Source of the DNA: JBFMFE01 sp040752295
GTDB taxonomy: Bacteria; UBP15; UBA6099; JBFMBQ01
Assembly: GCA_040752295.1 (NCBI GenBank)
Contig: JBFMFE010000066.1
Span: 1 to 30,421, forward strand
Direction of reading: 5' to 3'
DNA: 30,421 nt
Shown here piece by piece: positions 15,613-22,864 of the stretch. Each line of letters starts with the position of its first letter. Position 1 is the stretch's first letter. The notes beneath the pieces were generated by a model. It saw nothing but the letters and a program-made list of their open reading frames with translations, searched no databases and was not told the origin of the DNA. The position numbers and the translations under genes are program-made.

Positions 15613-16878
15613 CTATATGCCGTTCAGCGTCCAGAGGCTCAGCGAGGGGAAGTAGGTTACGAGGACGAGGGCGGCGAGGAGAAGCCCGAGGAAGGGGAGG
15701 ACGGACCCCGCCACGTCGAGGAGGCTGCGTCTGAACACGGCGCTCGAGGTGAAGAGGTTGATGCCGATGGGGGGCGTGAGGTAGCCGATTTCGAAGTTCA
15801 CGATGAAAACGATGCCGAAATGAACCGGATCAATGCCCATTGCGACCGCCGCAGGAAGCAGCAGCGGGACCGTGATGAATATGGCGGAGAGGATGTCCAT
15901 GATGCAACCGAGCGCGAGGAGGAAGAGATTGACCAGCGCGAGGAAAGCGATGGGGGAGGACACGTGATCGGTGATGAAGCCCGATACGCGGAAGGGGACG
16001 CCCTGGACAGTGAGAAACCAGTTGAAACTCATGGCGACGGAGATGATCACGAGGATCATGCCGGTCACGGTTGCGGAGCGCCTGAAGAGTTCCGGCAGGT
16101 GGCGGAGTCTGACCTTTCTGTACGCCAGGAGTTCGATGGCGAGCGCGTACGCGGCGATCAGCGCCGATGCCTGGGTGACGGAAAACCATCCCAGGTAGAT
16201 GCCTGCTATTATGCCCGTGGAGAGGAGCGCGAGGACGCCCTTTCTCAGTGAGTCGAGCACGCGTTTCGGGCTGAAGGGATTTCTCGCGATTCGCAGTCTG
16301 ATCGAGAGGGCGACGGAAAAGGCGGAGAACATCGCGGCGATGATCAATATCGGCGTCAGCGCGGCGAGGAACAGGTGCTGTATGTTAACTTCCCCCATGA
16401 TGCCGAATATGATGACGACTATGCTCGGTGGGACGAGTATGCCGAGCGAGCCTGCCGAGGTGAGAAGTCCGATGGAGAACCGTTCCGGGTACCGTGACCT
16501 GACGAGCGCCGGGCAGGCGAGCGCGCCCACGGCTATGATCGCCGTGGGGGAAAGCCCCGAGAGCGCGGCGAAGAAGATGCAACTGGCGATGCTCGCGAGG
16601 GCAAGCCCCCCCGGAAGCCAGTCGATCAGCGAATTGATAAAGTCCATGATTCTCCCGGCGCTCTCTCCCTTCGTCATGAGCGTCGCGGCTGTGACGAAAA
16701 AGGGGATTGCGAGCAGGGCTTCCTTTTCGGTTATGGAGAACATCTGCTGCGCCATCATCGCCAACGGATACCCTTCGCCGAGCATGCACAGGCTGGAAAA
16801 CGCGCCGATAACGAGAAAAAGCGGCGCGCCGAGGATGAGGAGGAGAGATGAGATGACTGCGGCAGCCGTGATGCTCAT
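15613..16878 (-). CDS. dctM: TRAP transporter large permease subunit DctM
   Basis: The ion-coupled membrane channel of a tripartite periplasmic transporter for organic acids or similar anions. 421 residues, the usual length, with about twelve hydrophobic segments. Typical blocks: AIPFFVTAATLMTKG, GLALASIASCIFFAALSGLSPTAIIAVGAL, GILVPPSIVVIIFG, GMILVIISVAMSFNW and the C-terminal VNFEIGYLTPPIGINLF, a DctM signature. ATG 16878 overlaps the DctQ stop (ATGA, 16875-16878), so it is translationally coupled. The substrate-binding subunit DctP is missing here, so specificity is unknown. Confidence 0.92.
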   Translation of the reverse strand: MSITAAAVISSLLLILGAPLFLVIGAFSSLCMLGEGYPLAMMAQQMFSITEKEALLAIPFFVTAATLMTKGESAGRIMDFINSLIDWLPGGLALASIASCIFFAALSGLSPTAIIAVGALACPALVRSRYPERFSIGLLTSAGSLGILVPPSIVVIIFGIMGEVNIQHLFLAALTPILIIAAMFSAFSVALSIRLRIARNPFSPKRVLDSLRKGVLALLSTGIIAGIYLGWFSVTQASALIAAYALAIELLAYRKVRLRHLPELFRRSATVTGMILVIISVAMSFNWFLTVQGVPFRVSGFITDHVSSPIAFLALVNLFLLALGCIMDILSAIFITVPLLLPAAVAMGIDPVHFGIVFIVNFEIGYLTPPIGINLFTSSAVFRRSLLDVAGSVLPFLGLLLAALVLVTYFPSLSLWTLNGI

Positions 16879-17417
16879 GACCGCGATTCGCCGGTTTCGT
16901 CGGTAAGCCCGGGCGTTTCTCCCGCCGCCTCCGCTTTGCTCTCCACGCACGCGTTGATCAGGAACCTGACGGTCATGAACGCCGCCGCGACGGGCAGGGC
17001 GGCGTAAACCGTCCAGAGGGGAAGGTTGAGAGCCGGCGAGCGTTCCCCGAAAGTCCGCATGCTCCGGACGAAATCGAAGCCCATCTTCAGTCCCCCGGCG
17101 CAGGCGGCGGCGCACAGGATCGAGGCGAGGATTGAGACCGCCCGTTTCGCTTTTCCCCTGAGCGGTCTCGTGAAAATTTCGATGCGGACGTGTCCGCCGG
17201 TCCGGACGGCGATGTCCGCGCCGGCGAGGGTCACGACCGCCATCGCGTACATCGCCAGCTCGTGCGCCCATGGGAGGTAGACCTTGAGGAAGCCGAGCGC
17301 CGTCTCGGCGAAGATGAGCGCCGTCATAAGTGAGATTCCGGCGACGACGATCGCGCTCTCGACCGCGTGGAGCGCGGCGTCCGCGGCGGCGGCGATGCGC
17401 TTCAGGGGTTGGGGCAT
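16875..17417 (-). CDS. dctQ: TRAP transporter small permease subunit DctQ
   Basis: Small four-helix membrane subunit that pairs with DctM. 180 residues; hydrophobic stretches at about 20-40, 50-70, 92-112 and 135-155; the family block WAHELAMYAMAVVTLAGADIAVRTGGHVRIEIF is clear. Start ATG 17417 has no Shine-Dalgarno site and follows a possible promoter by only about eleven bases. A polar C-terminal tail (EAAGETPGLTDETGESRS) extends past the last helix. Neither DctP nor a regulator adjoins; the upstream neighbour on the same strand is the antiporter-like gene. Confidence 0.88.
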   Translation of the reverse strand: MPQPLKRIAAAADAALHAVESAIVVAGISLMTALIFAETALGFLKVYLPWAHELAMYAMAVVTLAGADIAVRTGGHVRIEIFTRPLRGKAKRAVSILASILCAAACAGGLKMGFDFVRSMRTFGERSPALNLPLWTVYAALPVAAAFMTVRFLINACVESKAEAAGETPGLTDETGESRS

Positions 17418-17431
17418 CTGTGCGTTGTTCA

Positions 17432-17453
17432 GGGATTATGACGGACTAATCCC
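17432..17453 (-). promoter_or_regulatory. Inverted repeat overlapping a possible dctQM promoter
   Basis: Perfect seven-base arms GGGATTA (17432-17438) and TAATCCC (17447-17453), eight-base spacer. On the minus strand a -10-like CATAAT (17435-17440) sits inside one arm, with TTGTAT 19 bases upstream. A protein bound to the repeat would occlude that -10. Confidence 0.4.
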
Positions 17454-17481
17454 GTGACGATACAACTTTTGGGATTGCGCA

Positions 17482-19050
17482 TCATGGTCTGAAGAAGATG
17501 AACGTGACGGCGATGTAAATGGGGAAGAGTATGAGGACGGCGTATCCGAGATAGCCGAAGAAGGAGGGCATTTTGATGTTGTTTTCTTCAGCGATGGATT
17601 TGACCATGAAGTTCGGAGCGTTGCCGATATAGGTGTTCGATCCCATGAATACGGCGCCGACGGCGATGCCGAGAAGGAGCGGGTGATAAATGAATCCCTC
17701 GATCAGTTTCACGATGGGTGTTCCTTCGGGCATGTGTATGGCTTTTCCGAGCGAGACGAACGTTAGATAAGTGGGGGCGTTGTCGAGGAAGCTCGAGATA
17801 GCTCCCGTCGCCCAGAAGAACTGCCAGGGTTTGGTCACGCCGAGTTCAGCGCCGCGCTGTTCGAGCAACTGGAGAGCCGGGATCATGCACGAAAAAATCC
17901 CCGCGAAAAGAATCGCGACCTCCTTGATGGGGAACCAGGTGAAGCCGTTTTCCTCGCGGATTTTCCAGGGTGTGAATTTCAGCGACAGCCCTGCCATGGT
18001 CGCCATCAGGGCTACCTGGATGAAATCCCTCCTGAAGCCCAGTTCATGAGGAAGCTGCGAGTAAAGAATGACCGTGCCCAGCACGCCGCACAGGAAAAGG
18101 AAATTGACCGCGCCGACGATTTTAAGGGGGTCTTTGTGCGCGTGTTCAGCCGCTGGAGCGTCCGCCGCTTCCCTGCGTGCGAAATACGAGTCAACGACGA
18201 AGAACAGGGCGAGAAGAATGCTCACGGCGAAAGCCCACATCGGCAGCAGGTTGAGGGTCCACGTGAACGGGACGCCGCGGAGGAAGCCGAGGAAGAGCGG
18301 AGGGTCGCCGAGGGGCGTGAGGGAACCGCCGATGTTGCAGACGAGGAATATGAAGAAGAGTATTATGTGCATCTGGTATTTTCTGTGCTTGTTCGCCCTG
18401 AGCATGGGGCGGATCAGCACCATAGCGGCGCCGGTCGTGCCGATGAGGCTCGCGAGAACGGAGCCTATGGCGATTATGCAAGCGTTCACCGCCGGCGTCC
18501 CGCGGAGCGTGCCCCTGAGCAGGATGCCGCCCGATATGGTGAACAGCGCGCTGAGGAGGGCGATGAACGACGCGTACTCCACGGCGGTGTGGATGAGCCA
18601 GTGGTAATTCAGGGTGACGACCCATATCGCGACGGGGCATCCCCAGAGGAAGCTTACCTTCGGGAAATGATGGTGCCACCATTTGGGGTTGATGAGGGGG
18701 ATGACGGCGATGGAGAGGAGGATTCCCACGAACGGCAGCACTCCCCACGCCGGGACGGCGACGACGTGCCCGCCGGGCGCGGCGTGAGATTCGCCGTGCC
18801 CCTCGTTCTCTTCGTGCGCGGTGTGTTTTTCAACCGTGCCGGTGCCTCTGTCGCCGGCGCCGATTTCTCCCGGCTGCCCCGGCGCGGAGTGAACTTCGCT
18901 TCCCGTCCGGACGGCGGCGGCTTCCGCCCTGCGGGACGGGGACCAGGATGAGGCGCCGCAGAGCGTGATCAGGAGCGGCAGCGCGATGAGCGGAACGATA
19001 ATCGCAGGTGAGCGGAACATCGGCGTAGGCTTCATTGTCGCGCGCCTCAT
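17482..19050 (-). CDS. Sodium/proton antiporter-like carrier (CitMHS_2-type) with His-rich extension
   Basis: A polytopic inner-membrane carrier of 522 residues in the ion-transporter superfamily; the blocks GGSLTPLGDPPLFLGF, AISSFLDNAPTYLTF and GAVFMGSNTYIGNAPNFM match the sodium:proton antiporter / putative citrate-transport subgroup. Eleven or so hydrophobic segments run from about residue 102 to the C-terminus. Ahead of them is a signal-like segment (about 14-34) and an unusual polar stretch with six histidines (54, 76, 79, 85, 89, 95) that probably faces the periplasm. ATG 19050 overlaps the stop of the universal stress protein gene (ATGA), so the two are translationally coupled. Ion and substrate specificity cannot be read. 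Confidence 0.82.
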   Translation of the reverse strand: MRRATMKPTPMFRSPAIIVPLIALPLLITLCGASSWSPSRRAEAAAVRTGSEVHSAPGQPGEIGAGDRGTGTVEKHTAHEENEGHGESHAAPGGHVVAVPAWGVLPFVGILLSIAVIPLINPKWWHHHFPKVSFLWGCPVAIWVVTLNYHWLIHTAVEYASFIALLSALFTISGGILLRGTLRGTPAVNACIIAIGSVLASLIGTTGAAMVLIRPMLRANKHRKYQMHIILFFIFLVCNIGGSLTPLGDPPLFLGFLRGVPFTWTLNLLPMWAFAVSILLALFFVVDSYFARREAADAPAAEHAHKDPLKIVGAVNFLFLCGVLGTVILYSQLPHELGFRRDFIQVALMATMAGLSLKFTPWKIREENGFTWFPIKEVAILFAGIFSCMIPALQLLEQRGAELGVTKPWQFFWATGAISSFLDNAPTYLTFVSLGKAIHMPEGTPIVKLIEGFIYHPLLLGIAVGAVFMGSNTYIGNAPNFMVKSIAEENNIKMPSFFGYLGYAVLILFPIYIAVTFIFFRP

Positions 19051-19502
19051 GACTCATCACCTGTCTTCAGGATGAGAACCGGGCAGGGGACGCTTCTTAC
19101 GATACGGTCCGCGGTGCTGCCCATCATGAAGCGCTGGAAGCCGCTCATTCCGTGTTCCGCGATAACGAGCAGGTCGGGTTTAAGCTCTTCGATGCAGTTG
19201 ATGACGCCCGAGACCGCGTTGACGTCCACGATAACTTTGACGGAAGTTTTGATTCCGCCCGCGCCGCCTTTGGGGAGAACCCGTTTGAGCATGCCGCGGG
19301 CGGAGTTGACCGCTTTCTGGAGGTTCTTTCTGTCCGACAGCGGCTTCCAGTCAATGAAGTACATTGACTCGTGTTTTTCCCTTTCGATCACGGTGCACAA
19401 CACCACTTCAGCGCCGAGCTGACTCCCCAGGTCGAGAGCGAAGGGTACCGCGCGGTTTCCGAAGTCCGAGCAATCGGTCGTCACCAGGATTTTTTTTATC
19501 AT
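19047..19502 (-). CDS. Universal stress protein (UspA family)
   Basis: A 151-residue single-domain USP: N-terminal KKILVTTDCSDFGNRAVPFAL with Asp10, and a C-terminal nucleotide-loop block AEHGMSGFQRFMMGST. The canonical G-x2-G-x9-G-S/T has Ala for the first Gly, so ATP binding is likely but slightly off-consensus. ATG 19502 (MIKKIL) is the family start; the upstream in-frame ATG 19568 would add a non-homologous tail past the promoter. Coupled to the antiporter-like gene by a 4-base overlap; USP-carrier pairs often imply regulation of the transporter by nucleotide state, which is inference here. Confidence 0.9.
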   Translation of the reverse strand: MIKKILVTTDCSDFGNRAVPFALDLGSQLGAEVVLCTVIEREKHESMYFIDWKPLSDRKNLQKAVNSARGMLKRVLPKGGAGGIKTSVKVIVDVNAVSGVINCIEELKPDLLVIAEHGMSGFQRFMMGSTADRIVRSVPCPVLILKTGDES

Positions 19503-19559
19503 AACCGGTCGTCCTCGCTTAAAAGTTACAGGGTTTCGCCGCGTTAAACCCGGTGCGAA

Positions 19560-19588
19560 ATTATACACGGGTTAAAGAGAAGAAATGA
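19560..19588 (-). promoter_or_regulatory. Candidate promoter of the USP-antiporter operon
   Basis: On the minus strand a perfect TATAAT (19560-19565) with TCATTT (19583-19588) 17 bases upstream; the -35 is poor. Predicted leader of about 50 bases before ATG 19502. Confidence 0.5.
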
Positions 19589-19643
19589 ATAGGCTGAAGG
19601 GAAAATTTTTTCGCGGTTGCCGGCGGTTCGCATCCCCCGGCGG

Positions 19644-20384
19644 TCAGTTCCGGTACCAGCCGCCGTTTACGTGAACCGTCTGCGCCGTGATGTAGGAGGC
19701 GAGGTCGGAGGCGAGAAACGCGATGACGCTCGCCACCTCGCCTGTTCTGCCGAGCCTGCGGATGGGCGTCACCGAGAGGGCTTTCTGAATGACTTTGTCC
19801 GGGATGATGGACGGCATGTCCGTGTCTATGTAGCCGGGGGCGACGCAGTTGACGCGTATATTGAACATTGCGAGTTCCTCGGCGAGGGAGCGGGTCATGC
19901 TCACGAGCGCGCCCTTTGAACAGTCGTAGTGAATCTGCCCCTTCGAGCCGGTGTAGTAGATTGACGATACGTTCACAATCGCGCCGCCGCCGTTTTCCGC
20001 CATGTGTTTTGCGACCTTCTGCGTGAGGAAGAAAGCCCCCCTGATGTTCACTTTCTGGACCGCGTCCCATTCGTCCTCGGTGATTTCGAGCGCCCTGACG
20101 GAGCCGGTGACGGCGGCGTTGTTCACGAGGACGTCAATCCTGCCGAATTTCTCGATGGTCTCGGAGACGAGTTTGTCGCGATCGGAGAGGCTGCCGACAT
20201 CCGCTTCCACGGCGTGCGCCTCGCCGCCGTTGTCGCGTATGCGTCCGGCGGTCCGGCTGCAGGTTTCGAAGTTCCTGCCGTTTGTCACCACCTTCGCCCC
20301 CTCTCGGGCGAAGTAAAGCGCGGTCGTCTCGCCGATCCCGCGGCTCGAACCGGTTATGATCGCAACCTTGTCTTTAAGGATCAC
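19644..20384 (-). CDS. FabG-like short-chain dehydrogenase/reductase
   Basis: A 246-residue classical SDR. Cofactor loop TGSSRGIG (11-18), NNAA (88-91), catalytic Ser140/141 (VNVSS) and Tyr153-x3-Lys157 (YDCSK); Arg37 in NGRN suggests NADP. The segment VAPGYIDTDM and the C-terminal ITAQTVHVNGGWYRN are typical of FabG/3-oxoacyl-ACP reductase relatives, but the SSIYYTGSKGQIHY active-site loop is unusual and the substrate is unknown. GTG 20384 has GGAGGGAG upstream. Divergent from another SDR at 20639; the shared 254-base gap carries promoters for both. Confidence 0.88.
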   Translation of the reverse strand: MILKDKVAIITGSSRGIGETTALYFAREGAKVVTNGRNFETCSRTAGRIRDNGGEAHAVEADVGSLSDRDKLVSETIEKFGRIDVLVNNAAVTGSVRALEITEDEWDAVQKVNIRGAFFLTQKVAKHMAENGGGAIVNVSSIYYTGSKGQIHYDCSKGALVSMTRSLAEELAMFNIRVNCVAPGYIDTDMPSIIPDKVIQKALSVTPIRRLGRTGEVASVIAFLASDLASYITAQTVHVNGGWYRN

Positions 20385-20477
20385 GTCGCTCCCTCCCTCC
20401 GCGAAAAGGGCGAGGTTTCCGGTTTCGCCCTTTCAACCCGCCTTTCGAGAGCGGCAGGTCATTCTCGTTCACGCGAT

Positions 20478-20501
20478 ATTATACCAGCGTTCGCAGGCTG
20501 G
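20478..20501 (-). promoter_or_regulatory. Extended -10 promoter of the minus-strand SDR, with abutting inverted repeat
   Basis: On the minus strand TGG-TATAAT: perfect -10 at 20478-20483 with TGn extension; no good -35. The TG lies in a CCAGC (20484-20488) / GCTGG (20497-20501) inverted repeat with an eight-base spacer, so a regulator bound there would cover the extended -10. Confidence 0.5.
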
Positions 20502-20561
20502 TTTTCGGGAAGGATAAGACATGTCCGCCGGTGGGCGCACTATCCGATGAGAAAAGGGCGG

Positions 20562-20589
20562 TTTCATTTCCCCGGGTGCTTTTGATAAT
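20562..20589 (+). promoter_or_regulatory. Candidate promoter of the plus-strand SDR
   Basis: TTTCAT (20562-20567), 16 bases, GATAAT (20584-20589), followed by more AT. Transcript leader of about 43 bases to ATG 20639. Confidence 0.4.
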
Positions 20590-20638
20590 ATATCTTAACC
20601 GGGTGCGTATCGCGCTGCGGGGATATGGAGGGTTGGCA

Positions 20639-21394
20639 ATGAAAGGAATTCTCGAGGACAGGGTGGCTGTGATAACCGGGAGCACGCGCGGGATCGGGAG
20701 GGCGATCGCCGGGATTTTTTCCCGTTCGGGAGCTAAAGTGGTGATCAGCGGCAGAAAGGCGGATGCTGTCGAGGCGGTCGTCGGGGAACTGCGCGCGAGC
20801 GGCGCGGAGTGCATCGGCGTGCCGGCGCACGTTGGAAAAAAGGAAGACCTCGAAAAGCTCGCCGCGGAGACGCTCAAAGCCTTCGGGAGGATTGATATAC
20901 TGGTGAACAACGCCGCGACCAATCCCGTGTTCTGCCCGATCTTAAGCGTGGACGAGGGCGCGTGGGACAAGATAATTGACGCCAACCTGAAAGGGTGCTT
21001 CCTGCTGTGCCGGACGGTTGGGAAGACGATGATATCGCAGAAGCGGGGGGTCATTGTCAACGTCGCCTCGACCGCCGGTTTTTCGCCGGCGCCGGGACTC
21101 GGGGTTTACGCGGTCAGCAAGGCGGGGCTGATCATGCTGACGAAGGTGCTCGCGGCGGAGCTGGCGCCGTTCAACATCCGGGCGAACGCGGTGGCGCCCG
21201 GGCTTGTGAAGACAAAATTCAGTTCCGCACTGTGGCAGAACGAGGATATTCTCAAGCGCGTTCTCACGCACACCCCGATGGGGCGCACCGGCGAGCCTGA
21301 GGAGATCGCGCAGGCGGTGCTCTTCCTTGCGTCGGACGCCTCGTCGTTCATAACCGGGCACACCGTCGTAATAGACGGCGGGGCGACGATTTAA
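20639..21394 (+). CDS. FabG-like short-chain dehydrogenase/reductase
   Basis: A 251-residue classical SDR: TGSTRGIG (13-20), NNAAT (90-94), Ser144 (VNVASTAG) and Tyr157-x3-Lys161 (YAVSK); Arg39 after the second strand (ISGRK) suggests NADP. PGLVKTKFSSALW and HTVVIDGGATI complete the fold. It resembles SDRs near DHRS4/3-oxoacyl reductases. ATG 20639 follows GGAGG by seven bases. Possibly cotranscribed with the outer-membrane protein gene, but 164 bases separate them. Together with the divergent gene at 20384 and the one at 4769 this makes three FabG-like enzymes in 17 kb; their sequences differ enough that recent tandem duplication is unlikely. Confidence 0.88.
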   Translation: MKGILEDRVAVITGSTRGIGRAIAGIFSRSGAKVVISGRKADAVEAVVGELRASGAECIGVPAHVGKKEDLEKLAAETLKAFGRIDILVNNAATNPVFCPILSVDEGAWDKIIDANLKGCFLLCRTVGKTMISQKRGVIVNVASTAGFSPAPGLGVYAVSKAGLIMLTKVLAAELAPFNIRANAVAPGLVKTKFSSALWQNEDILKRVLTHTPMGRTGEPEEIAQAVLFLASDASSFITGHTVVIDGGATI

Positions 21395-21558
21395 GACGAT
21401 TTAAGATGAAACGGGAGGCGGCGGGCGCGCGTCGGCGCCGCCGGCTGGACGGGCGGACGCGGCGGACGCGTGAAACGCAGGTACGCCGCCGCCGAACGAC
21501 CGTCCCTTAACGCGGAACGCGGCTGGAATCCGCCCCGCCGGGAGCGCGGAGACGTTCG

Positions 21559-22713
21559 ATGAAGGCTGTAAAGATAGCTCTTCCCGCCGTTATCGTCATC
21601 CATGCCGCCGCGTCGTTCTTCGCCGCGCCGGGATGCTTCGCGCAGGAAAATGAAGCATATGATTCTTCGTTCAGTCTAAATCTTTCGACCAATTACGACG
21701 ACAACCTGTTTCAGTCCAACGCGTTCGAGGCGCCGGACTCGCACTTTTCCATGAACCTCGCCGCGGACTTCACGTACAGTCCATCCCTGCGAACGTCGTA
21801 CTCGCTTTCCATCGAGCACACCCAGAACGATTACTCCGAAAACACGGGCGAAGACCACTCCATAACGTCCGTCGAGCTGTCCCGCGCGCATGGGTTATCC
21901 GGCAGCACGACCGGAGTTTTCGAGTTCTACTACGAGACCCTCGACGCGGGCGCCGCGTCGCTCCTGAACTATTCATACGACGAGACCGATATATCGTACT
22001 CGCTGAAGCACGCTCCGGGCGGCAGGGGCCTTTTCAAGGCGACGGTTGGAGCGCAGGACGAAAATTACAACCAGATGGACGAACTCAACTTCGGCGGGCG
22101 CTATTACAAGGTTGACTGGACGCGCGAACTGCCCGGTTTTTCATACCTCGAGCTGACGTACACGGGCGAGGTGGTGAATTATCCGGCGGTTCCCGTCATC
22201 AGCCCCTTCGAGGATGAGACGGGCGAGACCCGCAGAGACCGCGCGGGCACTTTCACCGCGATATACAGCAGGACGCTTGCCGTATATCCCCTGAGATACG
22301 TGGAGGTCACGCTTGAGAAAAAGCAGGTCTCGTCCACCAGCACGTACCTGTACAAGTGGTTCACTCCGGCGGGGCTGGATTCAAAGTTCGTTTCGGGATA
22401 CGATTCGTACGACGATCTCGCCGTTTCGCTCTATTACATGAGAAGCCTGAGTTCCCGCGCGACTCTCCACCTGTACTATCTGCGGGAAAAGACGGAATAC
22501 GCGAACTATCTCGTCGAGGCGTTCCCGCCGCTGAGCGAGCCGACGGAACCGGTGACGCTGAAACTGACTTACGTGACGGGACGGCTCACCTACGCGGTGG
22601 GGGACGGGTTGAACCTTGAATTTTCCGTCAGCGCCGCAAGGAACCGCGCCGACGACGAGCTTCTCAGTTACAGCCAGAGGACGCATTCACTGGGTTTCAA
22701 CGTCGTTTTTTAA
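21559..22713 (+). CDS. Outer-membrane beta-barrel protein
   Basis: A 384-residue exported protein with signal peptide MKAVKIALPAVIVIHAAASF and probable cleavage after Ala28 (CFA-QE). The mature part is a run of alternating polar/aromatic strands (SFSLNLSTNYDDNLFQS, SHFSMNLAADFTYSP, SYSLSIEHTQNDYSE, and later LKLTYVTGRLTYAVG) separated by short turns and ends in LGFNVVF with a C-terminal Phe, the usual barrel-insertion signal. I count roughly fourteen to sixteen possible strands. The start DDNLF..S resembles polysaccharide- or surface-structure-related barrel proteins, but the function is not readable. ATG 21559 follows GGAGACG-like sequence (weak). Confidence 0.75.
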   Translation: MKAVKIALPAVIVIHAAASFFAAPGCFAQENEAYDSSFSLNLSTNYDDNLFQSNAFEAPDSHFSMNLAADFTYSPSLRTSYSLSIEHTQNDYSENTGEDHSITSVELSRAHGLSGSTTGVFEFYYETLDAGAASLLNYSYDETDISYSLKHAPGGRGLFKATVGAQDENYNQMDELNFGGRYYKVDWTRELPGFSYLELTYTGEVVNYPAVPVISPFEDETGETRRDRAGTFTAIYSRTLAVYPLRYVEVTLEKKQVSSTSTYLYKWFTPAGLDSKFVSGYDSYDDLAVSLYYMRSLSSRATLHLYYLREKTEYANYLVEAFPPLSEPTEPVTLKLTYVTGRLTYAVGDGLNLEFSVSAARNRADDELLSYSQRTHSLGFNVVF

Positions 22714-22741
22714 CGCCACAACGCCGAATCGGTGGCGGATT

Positions 22742-22788
22742 GCCTGCCTGCCGCGCTGTCCGCCCGCGGGCGGACAGGCGGCGCGAGT
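22742..22788. repeat. GC-rich palindrome in the barrel-protein/flhB gap
   Basis: Perfect 22-base palindrome at 22756-22777 (arms CTGTCCGCCCG / CGGGCGGACAG) extended by GCCGC/GCGGC with one bulge. The left flank GCCTGCCTGCCGC (22742-22754) occurs inverted at 26895-26907. No T-run follows, so it is not a clear terminator. Confidence 0.5.
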
Positions 22789-22822
22789 TACGCGGCGGGG
22801 CGACGATTCGGTGATCCGCGGT

Positions 22823-22860
22823 AAAAACGGCGCCGCAGCGTCAACCGCCGTCCGTTTTTT
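22823..22860 (-). terminator. Terminator of the flagellar operon after flhB
   Basis: Stem ACGGCG (22827-22832) / CGCCGT (22846-22851); on the minus strand the stem runs straight into five T (22823-22827 as A on plus), just after the flhB stop. On the plus strand six T follow three bases later, so it may also end the barrel-protein transcript. Confidence 0.65.
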
Positions 22861-22864
22861 CGGG

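Noticed and set aside
4769..21394. Three FabG-like genes as a recent duplication series
   Set aside because: They differ in length, active-site loops and predicted cofactor preference (Asp42 versus Arg37/Arg39), so they look like independent family members.
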